The notes under the pieces are model-generated. The model worked only from the letters and a program-made list of their open reading frames with translations. It made no database searches and had not been told where the DNA came from. From Candidatus Peregrinibacteria bacterium (GTDB taxonomy: Bacteria; Patescibacteriota; Gracilibacteria; UBA1369; GCA-2718715): DNA of 47,061 nt. A program made the position numbers and the translations under genes. Below are positions 41,440-47,061 of this stretch, piece by piece. Within the stretch, counting starts at the first letter, position 1. The number at the start of each line of letters is the position of its first letter. Location of the stretch: the NCBI GenBank assembly GCA_014240275.1, contig JAAZXH010000005.1, forward strand, positions 1 through 47,061. The letters run 5' to 3'.

Positions 41440-43107
41440 TTATTTTATATATGCTTTCCGCATCTGCCATAATGCATTACTAATTACAGCTCTGTTTTTT
41501 TCCTGGGTAGCAACCATCAATAATTTAGTAATCTTTAAATCATTAGGTTCTGAAAACAAAAGTATCATCATCTCTTGTATAAAATTAGTTTTTAAGGTTA
41601 TGTAATTGTCAGTTCCAATTCCTAACTTTACACCCTTTTTTTCCCACCAAGAAAACGGATGATCTTTATGATCAGCTAAACTACCAGTTAATTTTAAATT
41701 GCTCGATGGAAGTGCCACCAAACCAACTTTTTTATTAATCATACGGTTCAAAACATCATGCTGATAATGCTCCATTTCTCTTGCATGATGAAATTTTATC
41801 TTCATTAATTTTTGCTTTTGCAAATCATCTAAAAGTTCTCCTTTTTTTAATTTATCTAAAACCTGAGGTGGCACACCATGCATATCTTCAATTTCTAACA
41901 AATTAATACCTTGTTCTAAAGGTCTACCATGCATATTTTCGCTAATCACTTCTTGCAAAATTCTATGGTAATAATAATTTGGATTAACTCCCAAACTCAA
42001 ACCATGTTCCAGAGTATCAATATGCCAAATATTCATAGCATTATCTACAGCTTGAATACCCTTTCTTAACACTTTCCAAGTTTCACCATGATGACTTTTA
42101 ACTTGAAAACCTAAATACTGTAATTTACGAAAACCTGTTCTCATTTGCTCAAAATGCGACTTACGATATAAAGATTTTTCATCTCCAACCGTATCAACCT
42201 CACATAACACATTTTTTAAATGTGGGTGGCGTTTTAAAAAATCTACTAAATACAAAACTTGAGCTTCAAAGGCTATCTTCTTAGAATCAAACAAATCAGC
42301 ATCAAAAAAATCTAACTCCTTACGAAACGATGGCGACAACGTAAAACGAAATTTTGGATTCTCTTTTTGATAATCAATATAACCATCATACAAACCCAAA
42401 ACCACATCATCTGGGGTTAAATTCTCCAAACCCGGAACTTGCTCTCCCTTAATCTTAGTAGAACGTGATAAAGTAAACTTTAAAGTCAAACTCGCGACAT
42501 TATACTTATCATACATATCCTTAGCCATAAAATAAGCAGCCTCACGATGAGCTTGGTAAGAATTCAAAACAATTTTAGGCAAAAACAAAATCCTTAAATA
42601 TTTCGCAAAATCACCTTCATCATCTAATTCAATTAATTTTTGAACTGACTCTACAGAATCAATCAACACATCTTTACCATACACTTCACGTATTTTAGCT
42701 AATACCGCATCACCATTTACTCCCTCTAGCAAGACTTTTAATCTTGGCCAAACAAATTCTGGAGCTAAAGAACCAGACAAATGAATATGCTTCTCAGCAA
42801 AAGATATAGGAAAATTTTTAAAAAACTCAAACAAAACTCTTCCGATAGAATGGTTAAATAAGGTCTCAATTGAGACCTTATTAATCAAAAAAGCCTGTAA
42901 CAAATCTCTGAATTCTAAAATTTGAATTTGATCATCAGGACTTAAACCGTCTTCTTCCAATAATAAATCAATAGTATCAGACAAACTTAAACCGTTAGTT
43001 TGAGATACGATAGACAAAAATTCTTTAAACAATGTAAAAGTAGATATTATTTTTTTACACAATAACAGAAAGCTGGCAATAGTCAATATATAAAGCGCGT
43101 TTGACAT
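41440..43107 (-). CDS. Adenosine deaminase-superfamily protein with long N-terminal extension
   Basis: The 555-residue protein is much longer than standard adenosine deaminase (about 340). The amidohydrolase core begins with HIHLSGS (His107, His109). It continues with SHHGETW near 340 (zinc His and catalytic Glu), LPSSNLKLTGS and GIGTDN near 500 (metal Asp). The first 100 residues form an extension starting with a hydrophobic segment (about 3-17) that might anchor it to the membrane. It has an insert around residues 120-160. The substrate could be adenosine, AMP or a related purine; salvage fits an organism with reduced biosynthesis. Confidence 0.78.
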   Translation of the reverse strand: MSNALYILTIASFLLLCKKIISTFTLFKEFLSIVSQTNGLSLSDTIDLLLEEDGLSPDDQIQILEFRDLLQAFLINKVSIETLFNHSIGRVLFEFFKNFPISFAEKHIHLSGSLAPEFVWPRLKVLLEGVNGDAVLAKIREVYGKDVLIDSVESVQKLIELDDEGDFAKYLRILFLPKIVLNSYQAHREAAYFMAKDMYDKYNVASLTLKFTLSRSTKIKGEQVPGLENLTPDDVVLGLYDGYIDYQKENPKFRFTLSPSFRKELDFFDADLFDSKKIAFEAQVLYLVDFLKRHPHLKNVLCEVDTVGDEKSLYRKSHFEQMRTGFRKLQYLGFQVKSHHGETWKVLRKGIQAVDNAMNIWHIDTLEHGLSLGVNPNYYYHRILQEVISENMHGRPLEQGINLLEIEDMHGVPPQVLDKLKKGELLDDLQKQKLMKIKFHHAREMEHYQHDVLNRMINKKVGLVALPSSNLKLTGSLADHKDHPFSWWEKKGVKLGIGTDNYITLKTNFIQEMMILLFSEPNDLKITKLLMVATQEKNRAVISNALWQMRKAYIK

Positions 43108-43155
43108 CGTCTAACAAAAAAACTACAATCAAATCATCATATATAAATTACCGTC

Positions 43156-43695
43156 ATGAGACGTAGAATTTTAATCGTTGGTGGTCCATCCAGCGGGAAA
43201 ACAACTATAATTGACCAATTAGCCGCAAAAGGCTATCACGTTTTTCGAGAATATTCCCGAGAATTAATCCAAAAAAGCCTAGAAGAAGGATCAGACGTAC
43301 TACCATGGAAAGACGTAGAAGCCTTTAATCGAGAAATCTATAGTGGACGTAAACAACAATGGTTTGATGCACAAGAAGGTATCAATTTTTACGACCGAGG
43401 ACTACACGACGGAAAAGCCTACCTGCTTGTTAACAACATACCAATCCCTCGAAAGCTAGACAAAAAACACAAACAATTCACATATTCCAACCCAGTATTT
43501 TTCCTACCATTCTGGGAAGAAATTTATGAAACTGACGATCAAAGAAAAGAAACACCAGAGCAAGCCGAAAAATTAGGTAGCTGCATACGTCAAGTTTACG
43601 CAGATCTAGGCTACGAAATTATCGATGTACCAAAAATGGCAATTTCAGAAAGACTTACCTTTATACTAAAACACCTAAGCAGTTATCCAAACTAA
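43156..43695 (+). CDS. P-loop ATPase/kinase of the AAA_28 (NadR-kinase-like) type
   Basis: The 179-residue protein has a Walker A GGPSSGKTT (9-17) directly at the N-terminus, a REYSREL segment near 32 and FYDRGLHDG near 73 (Walker B-like with DRG). The ending resembles the AAA_28 group, which includes nucleoside or NMN kinases and uncharacterised ATPases. The substrate is unknown. It is divergent from the deaminase-like gene and convergent with 43692-44204 (4-base overlap). Confidence 0.75.
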   Translation: MRRRILIVGGPSSGKTTIIDQLAAKGYHVFREYSRELIQKSLEEGSDVLPWKDVEAFNREIYSGRKQQWFDAQEGINFYDRGLHDGKAYLLVNNIPIPRKLDKKHKQFTYSNPVFFLPFWEEIYETDDQRKETPEQAEKLGSCIRQVYADLGYEIIDVPKMAISERLTFILKHLSSYPN

Positions 43696-44204
43696 AAAAG
43701 TTTATCACACAAACCTGATTCACAAAAACTCAAGTACCAAAAATTATGTTTTGCAGTCTCAGCTACAAAGTCCTGACTAGCAAAGCCACAAGTTTGTTCA
43801 AACTCTTCGCGAGTTTTAACTTCCGTGTTTAAAACTTTTAATAATTCTACCCTAGAATCTTCTAAACCCAATAAGGTTATCTTCCAAAATTCAAAACCTT
43901 TACATTGAAATTCCTGAGAACTAACCATATCGTAGTAAACAATACTAGAATCTAACTTTTTATTTAAAAGCTGAAAGAATTCATTAATTTCATGTTTTAA
44001 CAAAGGTAATTGTCGTCTCGACTCATCAACCCCCAAGGCAATCTTATTTTGACTTTCTGCCAAACGCAACTCTAAAGAATCAATAGTATTTTGCTGAGTA
44101 ACAAAACCAAAATAAGCCAAAATAATTGAAAAAACAACCGAGACTAATAAAATAGCATATGATCTTTGCTTCGAATTTTGTAAATCTCTAAAAAAACTTA
44201 ACAT
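43692..44204 (-). CDS. Membrane-anchored hypothetical protein
   Basis: The 170-residue protein has one N-terminal transmembrane segment (about 17-34, YAILLVSVVFSIILAYFG), then a coiled-coil-like region (about 38-85, QNTIDSLELRLAESQNKI), and a C-terminal part with four Cys residues (CKGFEF, TCGF, FCESGLC) suited to disulphides outside the membrane. No family was recognised. It overlaps the OsmC gene by 7 bases. Confidence 0.65.
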   Translation of the reverse strand: MLSFFRDLQNSKQRSYAILLVSVVFSIILAYFGFVTQQNTIDSLELRLAESQNKIALGVDESRRQLPLLKHEINEFFQLLNKKLDSSIVYYDMVSSQEFQCKGFEFWKITLLGLEDSRVELLKVLNTEVKTREEFEQTCGFASQDFVAETAKHNFWYLSFCESGLCDKLF

Positions 44205-44632
44205 AGTAACTCATAATTTAATTCAATTTTAGTCTTAACAGAATTCCAAATCAGACAATTGGCTTTTACTTCCTGTATCAAATTTACAAACCGCTCAGGA
44301 TCTGAAGGAGCAAATAACTTCAAATCTAATTGCATAACTTCCATATCAACCTTACCATCATCGCTCCTATCCACAATTAAGGATCCCTGCATCTGTAAGC
44401 TATCAAAACTCAAACCAGACCTAGGAATCAAATATTGTAAAGTAGCTACAAAACAGTTCATAATTGCAGCAGCAAAAAAATCTTCTGGAGCATAACCAAT
44501 GTTAGTACCTCCAAATTCACGTGGAATATCAACCGGTAAAAAATTTAAATTTTTACCTAGCAATTCAGCTTTCCAAGGCTTAGTACTTTGAGCACTTACA
44601 GTCTGTTTAAAAGTAATTGGATAATTGATCAT
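44198..44632 (-). CDS. OsmC/Ohr-family protein
   Basis: The 144-residue protein has the OsmC pattern. GYAPEDFFAAAIMNCFVATL holds the first Cys (Cys60) and VKANCLIWNSVKTKI the second (Cys126), the pair that reduces organic peroxides in OsmC/Ohr. The subtype (OsmC, Ohr or YhfA-like) is uncertain. With msrB and the flavin reductase it fits an oxidative-stress set. Confidence 0.88.
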   Translation of the reverse strand: MINYPITFKQTVSAQSTKPWKAELLGKNLNFLPVDIPREFGGTNIGYAPEDFFAAAIMNCFVATLQYLIPRSGLSFDSLQMQGSLIVDRSDDGKVDMEVMQLDLKLFAPSDPERFVNLIQEVKANCLIWNSVKTKIELNYELLC

Positions 44633-44695
44633 TCAATCAAACATTAAAACATCTACTAATTATAACACATTACTAAAAAAATGTAAAAGGTATAT

Positions 44696-44724
44696 TTGAC
44701 ATTCAAACCCTTATCATGTAAATT
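44696..44724 (+). promoter_or_regulatory. Consensus promoter with no protein gene downstream
   Basis: A perfect TTGACA (44696-44701), a 17-base spacer and TAAATT (44719-44724) on the + strand. The only things downstream on that strand are the two hairpins and T-run at 44731-44811. Confidence 0.75.
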
Positions 44725-44730
44725 GATCTA

Positions 44731-44811
44731 GTGGACATCTGTGGGGTTAATTTGATGTCCTCGAATTATTGCTCTCTGATATAAGTTAATTTATATCGAG
44801 GCAATTTTTTT
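44731..44811 (+). ncRNA. Candidate small non-coding RNA, about 81 nt
   Basis: Transcription from 44696-44724 would begin near 44731. The RNA would have hairpin 1, GGACATC (44733-44739) with GATGTCC (44754-44760) around a 14-base loop containing tgtggggtt. A short linker and a strong terminator hairpin ending in a T-run follow. No start codon with a useful reading frame is present. The last 21 bases are antisense to the 3' end of the M20 peptidase gene. I do not recognise it as a known RNA class. Confidence 0.6.
44768..44811 (+). terminator. Rho-independent terminator of the candidate small RNA
   Basis: Stem segments attgc/gcaat, ctc/gag and gatataa/ttatatc give 15 base pairs with two bulged T residues and a six-base loop (gttaat), followed by a T-run (44805-44811). 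It overlaps the stop codon of the M20 peptidase gene on the other strand. On that strand it lacks a T-run, so it is directional. Confidence 0.8.
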
Positions 44812-46164
44812 ATAATACTCACACAACACGTCCATACCACGCAAAAAATTCTTGATACTAATATGCTCATTTGGACCATGAATATTATCAGTTTCTAAAC
44901 CAAAACCTAAAAATATAGTTTCAATTTGCAAAGCCTCCTTAAACAAAGCTCCAATTGGTATACTACCACCGCAAGGTACAAGATAAGCTTTATTAACAAA
45001 AATGTCCTCTAAAACTTCTAAAGCAGAATTTAAATATGGACTATCTTCATCAGTTGCATAAGGCAGATACTCACCATGCTCAGTCAAAACTAACTCAACT
45101 CCATGAGGTACTTTAGACTTAATAAAAATCTTAAAATCACGCATTATTTTTGCAGGATCTTGATTAGCCACTAAGCGAAATGAAAATTTAGCATTGGCGC
45201 TACTAGGTACAATCGTCTTGGCACCTTCTTCAATAAAACCAGACACCATTCCATTGATATCAAAACTCGGACGTATAGTAGCTCCTTCAAAAGCAGTATA
45301 TCCTGACTCTTGAGGGTTTTTCACTATTTCAAAATTAGCCATAACTTCCTTGGAGAAACACAACTTATCTACTATTTCTAAATCCTTACGAAATTCTGCA
45401 GAATACTCCTTAACGTCATCATAAAAACCAGGAATTTGAATCCTGCCATCAAAAGACTTTACCTCAGCTATTAAATTAGCCATCAAATTTGCAGGATTCA
45501 CAACCATACCTCCAAATACCCCAGAATGCATATCTTGCTTGGCAACTTTTAAAGCTACTTCACACAAAATAGAACCCCTCACACTGCTGGTAACGCCTGG
45601 AATATCTTCCGTAGCCAAAGTGGTATCAGAAACAACAACCACATCTGACTTTAACTTATCTAAGTTCTGCAGAATAAATGGTTCCAAATTTTCAGAACCA
45701 GACTCCTCTTCTCCTTCCAAAATCAATTTAAAATTTACTCCCTTAAAGCCTTCCTCATGCAACAATCGTAAAGCATAGAGCTGAATCAAAACCTGCCCCT
45801 TATCATCAGAGGTACCACGACCAAACAACTTACCTCCTTTAATTAAGACTTCAAAAGGATCAGATTTCCACCCAGGCTCACTAGCCGGCATAACATCATA
45901 ATGACCATAAATTAAAATCGTTGGTAAGTCAGGGTCAACAATTTTTTCTGCATATACAATTGGCATCATTGGAGTTTCACAAACCTTAACTTCAAATTCG
46001 ATCTTCTTTAAAAAATCTTGCAACCACAAAGCCATACGCTCACAATCTTTTTTATATTTAACATCAGTACTTAAACTTGGAATTGCAATAATTTCTTTTA
46101 AATCATTAATTGCAGCAGCTGCAATTTCCACAGTTACTCTCTGGCTTTCGTAAGGATAAGACAT
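44791..46164 (-). CDS. M20-family metallopeptidase (dipeptidase-like)
   Basis: The 457-residue protein has metal ligands in YGHYDVMP (His88), GRGTSDDKG (Asp at 120/121), EGEEESGS (Glu near 152) and a late IHGPNEHI His. The dimerisation domain starts at KQDMHSGVFGG near 215. It matches the CNDP/DapE-like branch that cleaves dipeptides in the cytoplasm, which is useful for a cell living on imported peptides. Its start overlaps the trmB 3' end by 59 bases. Confidence 0.92.
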   Translation of the reverse strand: MSYPYESQRVTVEIAAAAINDLKEIIAIPSLSTDVKYKKDCERMALWLQDFLKKIEFEVKVCETPMMPIVYAEKIVDPDLPTILIYGHYDVMPASEPGWKSDPFEVLIKGGKLFGRGTSDDKGQVLIQLYALRLLHEEGFKGVNFKLILEGEEESGSENLEPFILQNLDKLKSDVVVVSDTTLATEDIPGVTSSVRGSILCEVALKVAKQDMHSGVFGGMVVNPANLMANLIAEVKSFDGRIQIPGFYDDVKEYSAEFRKDLEIVDKLCFSKEVMANFEIVKNPQESGYTAFEGATIRPSFDINGMVSGFIEEGAKTIVPSSANAKFSFRLVANQDPAKIMRDFKIFIKSKVPHGVELVLTEHGEYLPYATDEDSPYLNSALEVLEDIFVNKAYLVPCGGSIPIGALFKEALQIETIFLGFGLETDNIHGPNEHISIKNFLRGMDVLCEYYKKIASI

Positions 46165-46777
46165 ATTTAATAGTTAAATTGTTTTTTAAATGTTTCTGCT
46201 CAAAAGGAGTTTGAATAACCAAATCTAGAGGCAAATCATCCACAGAGTATAAATCATCTGCAACAGCCAAAATATCAAAATCTGGATTAGCTGTTAAAGA
46301 TTCTATACTAAACTCATACAATAAATCACTATCTGTTTTCATATGTAACAAACCCTTAGTCTTTAATATTTTAGAATAAATCTCAAGAAACCCTGGAGCA
46401 GTCAACCTACGATTAGATTTAGAAGGCTTTAAAAATGGATCTGCAAAAGTGATCCAAATTTCAGAAACTGAATTCTCCGGAAAAAAATCAGCTAAATCTT
46501 CGATTCGAATATTTAAAAATGCTACATTATCCAAACGCTCTTCACGCGCTCTCTCAACTGCATAACCGATTCGATCAGCTTTAACATCAACTCCAATAAA
46601 AAACCTATTGGGATAACGCTTAGCCAACTCTCGAACATAAGCGGCCTTACCACAAGCCAACTCTAAAACAATTTCACAATTTATTTGATGAAAAAATTCA
46701 AGAAAGCTGGCCGGGGTATTAAAAACTAAATCCGAATCTCTGGCGACTTCTCCCATAAGTAATTTCTTGCGAGCCAT
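46106..46777 (-). CDS. trmB: tRNA (guanine-46-N7) methyltransferase
   Basis: The 223-residue protein has the SAM site LELACGKAAYVRELAKRYP near 38-56, FIGVDVKADRI, and the TrmB signature FADPFLKPSKSNRRL near 130-145. NLTIKYVLSLR is the usual C-terminal end; about 14 extra residues rich in Cys (NCGNCSCCN) come from the overlap with the M20 gene. It makes m7G46 in the tRNA variable loop. Confidence 0.92.
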   Translation of the reverse strand: MARKKLLMGEVARDSDLVFNTPASFLEFFHQINCEIVLELACGKAAYVRELAKRYPNRFFIGVDVKADRIGYAVERAREERLDNVAFLNIRIEDLADFFPENSVSEIWITFADPFLKPSKSNRRLTAPGFLEIYSKILKTKGLLHMKTDSDLLYEFSIESLTANPDFDILAVADDLYSVDDLPLDLVIQTPFEQKHLKNNLTIKYVLSLRKPESNCGNCSCCN

Positions 46778-46785
46778 ATAAAAAT

Positions 46786-47061
46786 TTACATATAATCCTG
46801 ATAATCATCAAAGTTTCGGTGATGACGCTGCTTAACCTTAGCATTATGCTTTATTCCACACCAAAAAACTTCGGTTTGATTTGCGATTTCCAAAGCATAG
46901 GCCAACAAGCCATTCGCATATCCACAATACACACAGTGTAGTTTTTGGCGCCAATTCAATTTCTTCAAGCGATGTCTATCTAAAACCACATACTGAGAAC
47001 GAACCACATATTTTAAACCATATACCCAAAAACAAACTCTATGATAAATTTCAATCACAAT
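46786..47061 (-). CDS. Cys-motif protein of unknown function, 5' end outside window
   Basis: The frame is open to the window edge and ends at TAA 46786. The visible 90 residues include a Tyr/Val-rich stretch (RSQYVVLDRHRLKKLN), then CVYCGYANGLLAYALEIANQTEVFWCGIKHNAK. The CxxC plus a later Cys and His could bind a metal. I have a general memory of conserved hypothetical proteins with a YCxYANG...EIAxRTE.YWCPIKH pattern, but no function is known to me. The GTG at 47058 may be internal. Confidence 0.65.
   Translation of the reverse strand: MVIEIYHRVCFWVYGLKYVVRSQYVVLDRHRLKKLNWRQKLHCVYCGYANGLLAYALEIANQTEVFWCGIKHNAKVKQRHHRNFDDYQDYM

Noticed and set aside
218-46777. Reassignment of UGA to glycine as in Gracilibacteria/SR1
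   Set aside because: Conserved genes have normal lengths with GGN glycines, and TGA ends uvrB and two other genes at expected positions.

Overview
The window is A+T-rich bacterial chromosome, densely packed, with many zero-gap or overlapping genes. Several traits point to the Candidate Phyla Radiation (Patescibacteria), possibly near Peregrinibacteria/Gracilibacteria. The gene directly before rplO ends in a Lys/Ala/Pro tail and no rpmD (L30) lies between them. Start codons have almost no Shine-Dalgarno motif. TAA dominates as stop, while UGA is rare but is still a true stop: two of three cases form ATGA overlaps, and no gene needs UGA read as glycine. The phylum placement is inference.

Layout. 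(1) 1-7398, + strand: ribosomal/secretion/transcription operon (end of a gene with KKAAAP repeats, rplO, secY, adk, map, infA, rpmJ, rpsM, rpsK, rpsD, rpoA, rplQ, rplM, rpsI), closed by a clear terminator. (2) 7.5-11.9 kb, + strand: an ATP-grasp protein, trmD, a small lipoprotein, a DEAD-box helicase and a DUF167 protein. (3) 11.9-14.1 kb, - strand: an SLH-domain S-layer-type protein with an acidic Asp-Pro repeat. (4) 14.2-17.0 kb, + strand: rsmA/ksgA and an exonuclease fused to a motif-less DinG-like region. (5) 17.0-22.0 kb, - strand: lipoamide dehydrogenase, an unknown gene, a two-gene lipoate ligase (lplA plus a separate C-terminal domain) and uvrB. (6) 22.1-29.1 kb, + strand, the accessory part: an orphan 536-residue protein, tRNA-Arg(GCG), a LOG/methyltransferase/periplasmic-binding-fold fusion, and an M9-collagenase-like secreted protease cut by one in-frame TAA. 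(7) 29.1-34.65 kb, - strand: an eroded metallophosphoesterase, tRNA-Arg(UCG) on the + strand, and the operon smpB-pmm-prs-rpiB-like-rpe-dedA. (8) 34.8-38.6 kb: a tiny membrane protein with a baeRF/host-attachment-like protein, then a TrmH-type methylase, a YgjP-type protease, class I aldolase and an orphan. (9) 38.6-43.1 kb, - strand: msrB, a 2OG-Fe(II) oxygenase, an aspartoacylase-like enzyme, an FMN reductase and a deaminase-superfamily protein. (10) 43.1-47.06 kb: a P-loop kinase-like protein, a membrane protein, OsmC, a candidate small RNA, an M20 peptidase, trmB and an edge gene.

The genes describe a small cell that keeps its core translation machinery, an S-layer and secreted/surface proteins, PRPP synthesis from pentose phosphates, glycolytic aldolase, and lipoate scavenging. 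Peptidases, a collagenase-like protein and a deaminase-family protein suggest that it feeds on other organisms' material. The best candidates for something undescribed are the three-domain LOG-MTase-PBP protein (23891-26164), the exonuclease with a dead DinG region (15009-17000), the interrupted collagenase (26250-29117), the RpiB-like protein without its active site (31467-31832) and the small RNA at 44731-44811.
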